Assembly (NCBI GenBank): GCA_959347315.1
Contig: OY365806.1
Span: 23,574,900-23,638,899 of the forward strand
Direction: 5' to 3'
DNA from: Bimastos eiseni
Lineage: Eukaryota; Annelida; Clitellata; Crassiclitellata; Lumbricidae
Length of the DNA stretch: 64,000 nt
Shown: one piece after another, positions 1-13,300 of the stretch
How the letters are laid out: the number at the start of each line of letters is the position of its first letter
Position numbering within the stretch: the stretch's first letter is position 1
Position numbers and translations under genes: made by a program
Notes under the pieces: generated by a model
The model's input: only the letters and a program-made list of their open reading frames with translations
The model's database searches: none
What the model was told of the DNA's origin: nothing

Positions 1-615
1 TTCAATTGAGGTAAACTATTTTCATTTGTAAATTTACTTATTTTTCACTTTCATATATACAAAACTAGTAACAGAATTGTAAATTCTGATTGGAATTAAT
101 TTGCATAACTAAAATTTCTTATTCACTGCTTTTTGACAAGCAGAGGCTAGAGTTTCCAATGTGTAGAAATTCTCTTAGTTATATTGTAATTTTATGTAAC
201 AGTTTCATATTCACGATAAACATGATCCCGAAAAAACCCAGAAATTATTCTGTATATTTCAGACAATGATTAGTTGCTTATGATTGAACTTTACTGCTTT
301 TATTCACCTGGCATAAATATACATTTACTTTTATGAACAGCACATCAAATGCCAACCAAGTGATATTTCATTAGTATTTAACTCAGGAACCCTTTCAAAT
401 TATTTACTAGAGGTGGCTCATTTATATTATAAGAGGTGAGTTAACTAGCCATTCTGTAGATCACAATTGGTGTATGGTAATTTTGATAAGCTAATTATTT
501 ACCTGCCAGCAATAATAATTAATCAGGGCGTGTATTTTAGATGTCAGATGTTGGATTTGGTAATTTAGTTCTTCATGTAAATTTATATTTTGATCTTCCT
601 TTGTGTTGACCTTAG

Positions 616-3600
616 CCAGATGGACAGAAGATTGGTCTTTCGATGAAAGTTGTGAACCAAACTACAGGACAAGATTTGGATCCAAATCAGGTACAAACTT
701 CGTAAGTATGAGCCAATACTGCTGAAGGATGTGAAATGTACAACCTTACTCATCATTTACAGTTCCATTTTCATTATATTTGTTGCTAAGCAATGCATGG
801 TGTTGAGTTTCTACAAGGATTATTGTGTTGATGCAGTCAGACATAGGAAGGTTGTAGAATGCTCCAATTTCCCCGACACCCAATTATTAGCCACTGACGG
901 ATAGATGGATAGAAAGGCTGTGAAGAGACGAAACATTAAGATGTTATTAAATATTAGGGAGTTGTAAAAGGTGTACCATTAATTACATTTTTTGCATTAT
1001 ATTTCAGCAACCAATATAAACATAAGAAATTAAATGTGACATATTAGTCACATTTCAGTTATTGTCTGTTGTACAGGAGAGATGAACAACACAGAAAGAA
1101 AAACTTCAAAAAAGAGTTTCCAAAGATAGAATTGGATGCCGTGTTTGATACAGTTTGCAAGAAATGTGGAGGGAAAGGTACATTTAACACTATTATTGCT
1201 ATAATGAAACTCCACAATTTAAGTTTAGTCAGCATCATTTTTCTTAAATATTATATGGTAATGCGATGTTGCCTAGTGAGAAATCTCCATTCCGTCTCAG
1301 AACCTTGTGATATTCTCCTCTTCTATAGCCAGTCGCAGGTCCTTTCGATCGGCTACGGTATCCCTGTTGTTGAGACTAGGTCATCCATTACTTCACACAG
1401 AAGTGTTGTCATTGTAACCTGGAAGAGTGGAATAGTCATCCTTTTAAAATCAGAATTTAACTTTTAAATCTCACCTCCATGTTAGCAAAGTACTTGAAAC
1501 CCATTTTGTTTGATCATGTGGCCTCCCTGCAGTGTTGGGAGCACCGCTGATGGGTGTGTTCTTGAAGTTGCACTTGACAAACGTTCACTTATGCTGTGTG
1601 CGGCATTTGGTATTAAATGGTCTATTATTGCATTCTATTTATGTAAATGCAACTAATGTATATATAACACACCTAAAATTAAGGCACAATCTTTTCTTAT
1701 TGTGAACTAAGTGCTTCTTAAAAATTCAGGAACTTCATCATAGCTTCTTGTTCTGTTGAACCAGGTCACTTGGCTCAAGATTGCTTTCATGTTCCGGGTG
1801 GCAAGAGTTATGAACTAATTGAAGAAGTCTTTGAATGGCCAGCCAAAACACAAAATGATGGGTCACCCATACATAGAAAGCACAAGAAAGATAAGAAAGA
1901 AGTAAAGATTTTTGATTGCATACTGTAGCAGTTTTTTCTATTGTGCATCAGTCTCTCTGATGTCATTTTGTTAGAAGTTCAAGGATTCTTATTTTTAATC
2001 TAAAAAATATTTTTAACGAAAACATGATAACAGCACTTAAGCTGCTCGTATAAATAGACTGAATAAATTTTACTAGCATTTATTGCTCATATCAGAGCAT
2101 AACCTTGTCTTACAATCTTTACACTGACTTCATACAGAGGAAAGTTCAGCTCAGTACCTATAGGAATCTTCAGCTAATATTGGGTTTTAAAGTTAGTTTG
2201 TTGTATCATGTCAAAACTGTTTGACTGCAGAGTAAGAAGAACAAGAAGAAAAGTCATAAAAAGGACAAGTCTTCCAGATCTGAGGTACTTTTTATAGTAT
2301 TGAATATGTGTTAAGCTCAGGCCTGGGGTCAAGAGGCAAGGACAGGGGCAAATGCTCAGGGGCTCTGCAATGTTTAGGGGCCCGGACCAGACCCACAATC
2401 AACCTATGGAAAATATTGGTATCAGTTAAACATAATTTGTATACAATATTACCAACAACCTACAATCAGTTAAAACTTCAAGCACCTGAATATTACCCTA
2501 CATACCATTTTTTCTATGGAGCATGTCTACTTCTATCTGAGAGCCCGTGACTGCTCTGCCTTTCGGCCCAGAGTTTCTCTGCCTAGGGACAAAAAATTTC
2601 TGCTGGCGTCCTAGTTATTTTAATTATAAATACACTTTTACTTTGTTGATATAAGTAACTTTTAATATGAGTCAAAAATATTTGACTAAATCTATCTTTA
2701 TAGTTATAAATTATAATTATAAATATAATATAGTTGCCAATGAATTTCCATAACATCTTCATGATGCAGATGTTACATATTACAAGAAGCCTGCTTTGTT
2801 CTTGCAGTCTGATATATTTAGGAATCTTCCTGTACATTTTCTAAACTGTTTTGACAGTCAAGAAAACAGAAGAAAAAGCACAGAACTTCCCATTCAGACA
2901 GTGACCATGAAACGGTAAGGTTACCTTGTGTGCTTTAAACATACCTTCACTTTGTGTTAACCAAGCATTACTTAATTGTGCACGAGCCCAATCACCAGAC
3001 TCTAGCAAACATACACTTTTAATCTGAATTGTAAAACTCAAAATTTACTCCAAAGCAAGTTACTTCATATGCTTTTCATGAAACTTTAATGGGTTTTTGG
3101 GTCTTTCCTTTTGGTAAAATGGTCATGTCTCAATGTCTGATGCTTATCATTCCGATTTTTTGCCAACTTCTTTTGCCTCAATAAGCATACTAAGACATTT
3201 AAATGACTAAATTTTTCAGCCAAAGAAGAAAAGGAAAATCTCATTCACTTCAGATGAATCTTTGCCAACAGGTATGTACATGGGTTACGTTGACACTGGG
3301 TTTCTACTACCATATTTTTAAGATTTTTAATTTACAGAAATTACGCTTTATTTGAGATGGACGGAGGAAAAGACAAATGAAGGGGTGCACAAGGGGATTT
3401 GAGTTGAGAATGATGAGATGTTACAACAAAAAGCATTGAGAAGGAAGTTGGGGTTCTTTGGATGTGTTATGCGATCAGATGGACTGGAGAAGCAAGGAAG
3501 AAGAGGGTGCCCAAGGAAAAACTGAATGGACGAGATATACAAAAAAACCGGTATGAACCTGGAGTAACTAAGGGATGCAACTTCAGAAAAAAAGACATGG

Positions 3601-4070
3601 CAAAGGTTAATCATGACGGTCGCTAGAGTACGAAGAACTGACAGCACAATGTGACACTTTATTTGGTTATTACCAATAAATGTTAGCATTTTACTGAAGC
3701 TGTTATCATCAAGTGATGGTAAATGTGCTTGCAAGTTCATGCAGGTTACTTCACATGTAGTTGCTTGTATGGAACTAGAGCAAGATATTAATTTGCAGTT
3801 GCTTGACATCAATCATTAACTGATGGCAATTTCTGCGAAATAGACAGATATACAGCATTATTCTGCTGACGGTGTTCTTTAAGCAAAATGTTATGTGTAT
3901 ATATTGCTCCATATGTATTTCGCTAAACAGGAAAATCCTCCACTGAAAGATCACGACAGGCAAGGGAAGAGTCGCCTGCAAACACAAGGCATTCGAGACG
4001 AACTCCTAGCCCAGAACAGACTGACAAGCACAGACCATCCAGGGAGCATTATGGTTCAAGGAAACACTGA
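616..4070 (+). CDS. ZCCHC17: ZCCHC17/pNO40-like zinc-knuckle RNA-binding protein (3' seven exons; 5' part outside window)
   Basis: Spliced model: 616-701, 1077-1177, 1765-1901, 2231-2284, 2858-2914, 3220-3271, 3931-4070. All introns are GT-AG and the coding sum is 627 nt (208 residues plus TGA at 4068-4070). The first exon encodes the GLSMKVVNQTTGQDLDPN segment, which in ZCCHC17 directly follows the S1 RNA-binding domain. The next junction rebuilds a CCHC knuckle, CKKCGGKGHLAQDCF, split across the 1177/1765 splice. The remainder is the family's basic Lys/Ser/Arg-rich tail, ending in SR-like residues. The family (about 240 residues in human) binds RNA and 60S-associated complexes in nucleoli and is linked to splicing. 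About 90 N-terminal residues, including S1, are missing because they lie upstream of the window. The C-terminal exon is read in the frame set by the 3271/3931 junction; a longer open frame over the same exon is a shadow. Identification is from remembered family sequence; the splice phases are seen directly. Confidence 0.9.
3345..3655 (+). mobile_element. Decayed LINE reverse-transcriptase C-terminal fragment in ZCCHC17 intron
   Basis: In one frame the + strand reads a degenerate non-LTR retrotransposon tail: LGFFGCVMRSDGLEKQ, then RRGCPRKN, a stop, a KTGMNLE-like block and WQRLIMTVARVRRTDST. This pattern (FGHVMR..., GRPRK..., W..L....R.R.TDST) is typical of the extreme C-terminus of many animal LINE polyproteins. 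Two in-frame stops show it is dead. It sits inside the last ZCCHC17 intron, in the same orientation as the gene. The clade is not assigned. Confidence 0.7.
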
Positions 4071-4396
4071 ACATCATAGTTCAAGGGGCCAAGGAAGAAA
4101 CACACTATATAAATTTGCTAATTTCTCCGCAATACCCAGTTCCAGTTCATTCCGGTTTTTCGTGTATCCCATCCATCCATCCAATTACCCAAGTAATTGT
4201 TCACATGCTAGATAAACTTCTGCTTGTTCTGTGCATTTAGATCATTCATTAATAATCGTGTATGTGTAAAATCAGCTTTGCCCAAGCTGGAACTGTCACT
4301 TGGTTCACAACCTTTCTCTTTATTGCTTACATAGCCATTCAGTCTTATTTGTTACACCTTATGAATTTCCTTTGATGCAGCCTAAATGTTTCACTC
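4071..4396. other. Convergent spacer between ZCCHC17 and MRPL1 stop codons
   Basis: Only 326 bp separates the two stop codons, so both 3' UTRs must lie here and probably overlap. A short CATC-type tandem repeat sits near 4171-4183. I saw no canonical AATAAA on either strand in this gap, so the exact 3' ends cannot be placed. Confidence 0.6.
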
Positions 4397-7300
4397 TTAG
4401 TTTGTTGCTTTGCTCTCTTCTGCATCATCTTCATCCTCTTCTGCTGCTGCTGCTGATGTCGGTTCTTCCTTAGCAACGATGGATGACTGTGACATAGTTC
4501 CTGCTGGTAACACAGTATCATCTTCCACCAGAAACTTCTCACCTGACGGAGGACATATTATCCTTACTTTGCTGAAGATTGGTCCACCTGCAAAGCATCA
4601 GATATGTTAACTGAAATATTCTTTTAAGTCAAGATTTTCAGTTTCATAATTAATTATTGAAGCAAGGAAGCACTGAAGCAAACCCATATCAAAACATATG
4701 ACAGGGAACTATGCTTCAAGAATGGAGAAGCTGTGTCAGAATAGACAGGACATAAGTGAAACTGGTCCTTCAACAAGACTGTCAGATGGACTGACTACCT
4801 GTAAAACTTCATGATGCATACTAGATTTTCTTGTGTATGAAACAAGATAGTTGCATTAAGCTTTGTGTCAAAATGTTCTCTTCATATGTGTGAAAGCTGT
4901 AATTACATTAAAACTACAGAATTCAATCACAAACACTGTCATTAAATACTATAAGTTGAGTAACTGGGCAATCAACAGGATTATGAACAATTATAAGCGG
5001 ATTTACAGACTTGTCCATACCAGCACTAGGAGGCTTCTGTGCAGATATAGCATCAACTGCTGCCTTGAAATTGACCCTCAGTTGGTCTAAGTCCATGTTC
5101 AGCTGGAATCATAAATATTAATGCTGTAAACATTTAGAAGCATTCAATCCTCTTATAAAATCTCATAAAATCCTCTTATTTATGGCAATTTCAAGTTCTT
5201 GGTTGAACCATACTACCTCTGGTGCTCTAAGCTATGTAGCCAATTCTTTATATGTCTATCAGCGGTAGTGTATGGAGACTTGTGACTTATGAAGTCAACT
5301 GATTGTCCTCTTTCAAAAAGGCATAAATGACAGAAATGTATAGATGAAAGTGTATGGAGACTTGTCATGTCAAGTAATCATATTTTCAGTTATGGAAACA
5401 TGATTACTCGACACTATAATTGTAATTATGACAATTTATACAGCATTGTCCGCTACTTCTAGGATGCTTTATGCTGTCAACTGTCCGTGCAAATACTAAC
5501 TAAGAGAACCATACAAGTTACATGGCAAAAGGTTGTCAATCTACACAGACAAACATTCCAAACACTGTGAGGAAGAGCCAATGCATTATGAACAGCAACC
5601 CATAGGTGTAAAGGTTTCAAAAGATACTGCAACCTCTGACAGTTCTAAGTACTGTCAATGCATTTCAGAAGAACATTTTCATCTATGTATTTCTGTTATT
5701 TATGCCATTTTGAAAGAGGACAATCAGTTGACTTAATAAGTTGCATTTGCAAAGAAACCCTCGAATCACATGACAAGCCCCTGAGGACTTTCTCAGCAAT
5801 ACAAACTAAATGATCAATCAACTTAAGAGATGTTTCTTCTAATCATACCTGCTACAATTAAGTTGACTTAGAAATCTAAATTACAGTTGCATGTTAAACT
5901 GATCATGACCAACCTTGCCAAAGGCAAATGTGAGTTTTCCAAGCGAATCAGAAACTTTTGTGCTTTCAAATGACCGTCCATTAACAAATAATTGGACCAT
6001 TGCTTCTGTATCAGTTCCCAAATTTCCTGTTAACAAAAATAAATTGATGCTGTTTGATCATGTATCATCAGAAAAGGAAATTCCAGCATCTTTAGAATTA
6101 ACACAGATTGAAGTCAAAGTAACTTCACGAAAATTTAATGGTAAGCCATGCTCAACTGAAACTCACATAGAACAAAGTGTAAAAAGTCTGCCTTCATAAA
6201 TTACATAATGATATTGAAAGAATAAACATCAGTCTCATCGAAAAGGCTTCGTTTGATTGGTTCCATTTGTCCAAGAGACGATGGAGACTTTTCAAACATT
6301 GTTTGTTGAGGACATTCTTGTTTTTTATAGCAAGAAAAACTACTAACCTAACTACTTCAAACCTAACATTATTCTATTGGACAGTAGTGGCTTTAGGAGG
6401 TCCTTAATAGACATCTTATACATGTACAAATGATATTACATAATTATAATATTTTTCACTTACTAGCATATACCAATTCCATCAACAGAGGACAGACTTC
6501 AGACTGCAAAGGATATTGTGGCAATATCTACTGTGGTGACTTAAACTAATTGTTGATGGAAAATATTACAACATCTAAAAGAAGAGCCAACAAGATCTAG
6601 CCTTAGCAACAGAAGAGTTTACACACAGCTAGGCCATTATTACAATAGTAATTTAAATAGCATTTAAAGAAGGTATACCTTTTTTCTTGGCTGGAAAGCG
6701 ATCTTTTAATGTTTTCTTAATTAGTGCAGCCTCTACTAACATATCCATGTTTAAAACAACATGATCAAAGTCATCCTGCTTGATTTCACCTTTTTCAATC
6801 TAAAAGAAATTTGGAACATTTGTGGACCAGTCAAAAATCAAAACAGTTAATTATTTTGCCAAAGGTTAACAATAATGTGAGGGTCTATAATATCATTAAT
6901 TAGCAGTAAGAAATCATACATACAGAACATAAATTTAAATGCACATACATCCCTTTACATGCCTTACTAACCAGTTGGAAGCTATAAGGCAATAAGAAGA
7001 AAATGCTCAATAGCTTGATAAGAACATGAACTCAGCCCCAAAATATTATTAGTCTACTTTACACATACAATGTTATTCTACACATATGACAAAACATTAA
7101 GCATCAAGCAAATGAAATTCAAAGCCCAACTACATATCTAATGTAAAGAAATTTAGCTTGTAGACTAAAATATACAAGTCAATCCCACAGGATTGGTGAG
7201 GCAATGTGCTGTATATGAAGCAGAGAAAGTCAATGATGAAGACTACTATGGTGTGCTGACAATGGGGATGAAGGTTCAAGGGTCAGACATTGGTACACAA

Positions 7301-10300
7301 AAATAATGACGGTACACAAATTTAATAATTTTATTAAATATAATAATAATACACAATAATAATAATAATTATGTCTCCTCAGACAAGCATCACAAGGCAA
7401 TGGTTGTCCATAGCAAGGTCTCCCTCAAAAAAAAAAGCAACCAGAGTTACACACTGTCAACTCATAATCTCTTAGATCTACCTTCTGCACAGTTGGCAGA
7501 GTGTCGAAATGAAACAGAACTCTGCACTCGATTCAACAGTTTGATTAACTCTTAAAAACTAAAACTTCTGCTGCACTAAAACATTATCTATGTAACCAAA
7601 CCAATGATCTTACCCACTTATCCCCTTTTAAGAATTTTAGTCCTAACGAGTAAACTGTGGTGGGTATCATCAGCTCTGCCTGGACAAGTCAAGGGGATAA
7701 TGATTATCAAAGAATGTTAGGTTGGCTAGTCCTTCTTTTGCTAGACAGCAATGTTGGTAAAATGAGATGTATAATGTGATGAGTGCCTTGCATGGCTGCC
7801 AACAGTTCAATTCGACTCCAGCAATCACTTGTCATCGTTCGTTCATACTGCACTAGTCTTGCAATCATACTGTGGTTGGTCAGGTTGAAATTAAACAAAG
7901 ATATTATTACATATATATCTTTGCTTAATGAAATTATTATTATTAACCATAAACTAGACTTCTATGCATTAATACACACCAACACACCCAGGTGTACTTC
8001 TATACATCATAAACATACCACTATATACAAACAACCTAGCTTTGTTTGTATATAATAAATTTTTGGTTAAAATTAAAGCTATATTAAATATACAATTTAA
8101 TATGTCCAAAATCTAAAGAACATTACTCTAAACTATACATCAATGTCTATAAAAGTTAATACAACTGAATAGTTCTGATTATTGGGTAGACTGAATAGAT
8201 GAAATTAGCTGGATTAAGAAGCAGCTTGTATTCTATGCTTTAACTGTAAATGATTAAACTAAACTAACTTGTTTACAAGTCCTATATCGATAGTCACCTA
8301 AACCAGTTCACAGATCCTCAGAATATATTGCACATGTAATACATGCAAAATAGTCTTTACAAAAAGCAACACAAAACTATATAACTTAAACAAAGTATAA
8401 GGTGACTACAACAACAACCCAGGTAATTTCACAAAATCACAAATATGGTTTATAAGGTACCTGTATTGGCATTTCTAGTGCGTGGAGATTAAAGTGATGA
8501 TTGATTGATGTTTTTTGGTATTCACAAACAATGGTGATATACAATGGTAAAAGGAGATGGAATGAGTTAAAGCATTGAACGCGGAATGGAGGAAACTCAT
8601 TTACTAAAAGCATCTTACCATTCGGATGACATCCAGACCACCAACAAAAAGTGCACCCAGCTGAGAGGCCTTCTCCTGGTCTTCCTCTTTCTAGAAAGAA
8701 ATAATTGAACTACCTTACTTGTTGGATTCCACAGATGGTGCATTTTCCTTTATGTCATACATGGCTAACACAGAGTCAAGCAATCAATTAATTTTTTAGA
8801 CAGAGTGAAACAAAATTCAAATATCCTAATTGTGATTGGATTGTCCAAAAATATCCAGTGACAGCAATGCTGATAAACTAATCACAAGAACAATCAAGCA
8901 ACTTTTTATAGGAATATCTGGGTCTCTGAAAAACTAGTGCCAACTTTTTGAGATATTCAAAATTCTTTTTTGACTCATCTTCTCATTCACATGTTAGTCA
9001 TAACCTGTGAATAACATGTTGATAGGTCTGCAGTCACTCTTCTGGCTCTTCTGATGTCTCGTCAGTGTTCTATATGGTCGATCATGATATACTTCTTCAA
9101 CGTCTTGAGGCCTCTTTCTAGTAAAGTGTTCAGATCTGCAAGTCATCCTTGGTTACACTAACTTTTATTGAGCACATCTCTAATCTCACATGCTCCTCCT
9201 ATTTTCATGTAAGGTGTCTTTGGATCATTCATTGTTCTGTCTCTTCCACCTTCACAACATTAATCCATGCTTTTACATGTAACAACTGCAATTTCCTTCT
9301 CATTGGTGTTCCTAAGGTACATCTCCGTCCTCTTCAGTCAGTATTCAACACAGCTGTTAAACCGATAAACCTCTGTACTCTCGCAACTTTATCTTTATGT
9401 TTGATGAACTTCATTGGCTCCATGAACATGCTTGAATACAATTTAAACTCCTTATTCTAAACTTCAAGGATCAGCAGTGTCTTATTAGGGTGAACCGTCC
9501 AGCCTTGTTCAGCTTCCTCCCATTGCATCATCCACTTCCATCCTCTAAAAGATTTACCTCTCGTTCCCCCATTCTAGAACTGTTATGGCTCAGTCCTTTG
9601 CTTCAACTGGTCCATGTCTTTGGATTGCGCTTCCTGTTTGCTCTACAATTCCATCTGGCAGTCTCTCATCCTCTTTTGCTTTTCCCAAAACCTGCTTCTT
9701 CTTACAGGGCCTTGCGCAGTGTGCACTGACAGTGCTTCTGAACTACTAGAGGTGCTTTACAAATGCTTAAATACATTACAATGTCCAGTAGTAAAATTAA
9801 TCACCCATATGACAGTATAATATTCAAGTTATATATATTTCTGCTCCAATGACCATTGACATTTCAGTTTCACAAAAAAAAACCTCATGCAAGGCATCCT
9901 TCCTAATGTCTAAATAAGATTGCAAAAACAATTCTTTATTTAGAAAGATCGTTAATCTCATCTGACACTGTACCTTAGTGATGGCTATGATCTGACTTTG
10001 AACACTGCCTTGAAAATTGTGAGGCAGAAGAATTGTACCTTTGATGGCACCAAGAAATTTTGTCTAAAACATCAACAAATCTCCAGTTTAATCATTATGT
10101 TCTATTACCTTGCAAAATCACAATAGTACCAAGCAATCAAATTTAAAAAGAAGCACAGTAAGTTCCATAAGCTAACCATAACACCAATATCGAGGCACTC
10201 AAGGGCGTGCATGCTAAACTATATCCTAAATGGTGCATTTTAGCATACAAGACGTCAAGTTTGTTAGGCCTATAAAACCTTAATTCATTCAGGTTGTACA

Positions 10301-13300
10301 GCCCCCTTGTAGTGGTTTGGGCCGTGTTTACGGCGCCATATAAATCGGCATTATTATTATTATTATCAGTCATCAACATCAATCACATAAAACCGATTAA
10401 ACCTTAACCCTAAAGTAAAGTATTCTAGATCTTTGGTAGGTCTGTTGTACACAAATAACTCATGTTTATCTTATTCTGATATTTAAAACAAGTCCTGTCA
10501 AATACATCTTTAGCTTGCAACAAATAAAAATGATTGAGATAGAAGCAAATAAAATGTTTTCACAGTGTGTCAACTGAAAAAAAAGAATACTGTTTAGTAA
10601 AAGTTGCACTGGAAACTTACCACCTTTATTCTGAGAGGATTAGGAATTTCATGTTGCATAATTACAGCTAGACCTACTCTGAGCATTGTATTAAGATTTG
10701 AATTAATCAGCTTTCGTCGCTGTTTTGTCTTAACAAGCGTCATCTTTGAATATGCTAGCTCACATAAGTATGAATTGGCAAACATAAGTACCAAACAACA
10801 TTTGACCAGCACATGTTCAAAAATGAAGAAAAAGTTTCTCTAGGCAGTTGCTGATAAAACACCTTCACCTATGTATTTGTGAATTGGGTTTTCAATACTG
10901 TGTTACACTACAAATCAACCATTAGTAAGAAATATGGAAAAGTCACAGGATTGATTCCAAATTGACCAATGAACAAATGAAATTGGTTCTCTAACTGATT
11001 GCTGAGAAGTAAATTTCTTAAAAGGCTTGAAAGATGTCTTGTCCTCAGGTAGTTTCATGAAGAGTAATCATCTGGGCCAATTTCTTCAATCACAATCAGA
11101 TGTCATCTACACCCCACCTCAGAACATAACCTATATGCAGTGTCTGTGTTATCTGTACTTTCATCAGCAGCAATAAAGAAACATTTAATCCTTTTGCTTT
11201 ATTACACAGGTGCGCAATTAAAAATCTGCCGTCTCATTCACTCTCTATGCAGCCGCATTGTGTGATAAACTTATGTTAACAAAACACTGCATTTTATTCG
11301 GACACACAATTTCCAAGTCCTTCGACAAGCAATCTTTTATAAAGTCTCCATTAGGGCATAACTGAGTAGACAATTTCCACCGAGTACCGAATTCGAGTAT
11401 TTGGATGCACTATTTGCCGGATCCGGGTACAAACCGAATAGTAGCGACAAATCTGGTCAGCAAGTACCATCCGTAGACAAAGCGTAGTTAACCTGCCATG
11501 TGCACAGTTATGGAGAACTATCAGCACAGGGTTTATACCAATATCCTTCATATAGCGTATCGTCGCACTCTAGGCTATAACAATATAATAATTATTTAAT
11601 AACGTTACTTGTGAAAAAAATGTAAAACCTTGTCATGAAATTCGATATATGAAGGTATCAATGACATCTTTACTCTCCACTGTTTACCGGAAAGTGGGTG
11701 GAGCCAATTCACGCAGGAAAATGACTGATTTGGTTGCCACCATGGGGAATGCAACCAAAAGAATTTAAATGTATAAATTAACATAATTATTTTAAAGAAA
11801 ATTCAATTGAACGAGAAGTTCTTGTTTAATTAATCATTAACTTTTAACTAGGCTCGTTAGTCCTAAATTCATTTGATAAAAAAATATTATTTTATAAAAA
11901 AAAAAATTTCAAAAAAGTTATTTTTAGCTATTTGCGGGTGTAACATTTGCCGAGGCGAATACTTCCAAATAGTCCAATATTCGGCCGAAACGAATGTCCG
12001 AGGCGATTTCCGGTTATGCCCTAGTCTCCATCTGCATAAAGTTGTGACAATCATATAGCAAATACTGCAATTGCCTTAAAATCTGGCTTAGAACCCATAC
12101 AAATATCCCAGACTTCAGGTCATAATGTTTATGGGGTTGTATCACACTTACTGCATGTTACCAACTTCGCCACACAAAAAAACATACTGAATAACTATTT
12201 TTTTGAACTAAAAATATACATGTCAACGCCATCCTCGTCGGTTTGCCAAAATACCGTATACGCCAGCTGCAGTCCATCCTGAATTGTGCCGCCAGAGTTG
12301 TTGCCAGACTTCCAAAGTTCTCGCACATCTCGGCCTATATGAGGGACACGCTACACTGGTGGAGGACAAAATCGTCTTCAAGATCGACTTCATGGTGCGT
12401 TCGTCACTGGCTGGTGCCGCCCCGGGTTATATGTGCAACCTGTGTATTCCAGTTGCCAGCCAGTCCCTGCGTTCTGCGTCTCATGGGGACCTGGTGCTTC
12501 CGCGCTCTCGTACCTGCGTTGGAACTCCTTGCTGTTACCAATTTGGAGTCTCCCACTGTGAATAGCACATGAGACATTTTCTGGACTATTGAAGACGCAT
12601 CTATTTCAGAACTGTTAGGTAGCTTCAGCAAGCGCCCTCGTGAGGTTCTTGTAGGGCGCTATATAAATGTTCATATATATACATACATAAGACCACATAC
12701 CACAAAACGAACTAGGCTCACCGTCTACTTTCCGCATATTAATTTTGATAACATTTTTAATTATCATAAAGTTTCATAACTATTAATATCAGCTATGAGA
12801 TAACCCAAATGGAAACCAGACACAGAGACGTGCATCTGACAAAACATTATAAAGTGACATCCTCTAAAAAAAACCTGTATGTATTTGGTATTGACTATGA
12901 AAACAACAACAAAAATTCTCAAAATTGGTAGTCAGAAAAATAATCGGTCCAGGTGTTGAAAGCCCATGAGTAAAATGGGAAGGAGCTTAGTGAGATCTAC
13001 TATTTGACTTCTCTGTTTTAGGGTATTTGGCAGACACCAATGATGCTTGACGAGCAATATTTCTGTCAATTGCTTTACTTCACACACATTCAGGGAAAAA
13101 GTAAGAATCGGATTAAGAAAAATTATACCTTTTTCTTTGTAGATAAATCCAAGTCAGCATCCAGATAAACAAAAGCATCCATGTTATCCTGCATCTCAGG
13201 TATGGCAAATTCCCTATGCATTGTAATTGCCTGTTCAAATGAATATCTTGCTGGTGGATAATACTTCTGTATCCAGACATCATCCTTTGGTATGCGTTCC

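Noticed and set aside
1069..1467. 132-residue open frame as a stand-alone gene
   Set aside because: Only 1077-1177 is coding (a ZCCHC17 exon). The rest reads through the intron after a GTACAT donor.
3895..4215. 106-residue frame as the ZCCHC17 C-terminus
   Set aside because: The splice phase from 3271 forces another frame, which gives an SR-like tail and stops at 4068-4070.
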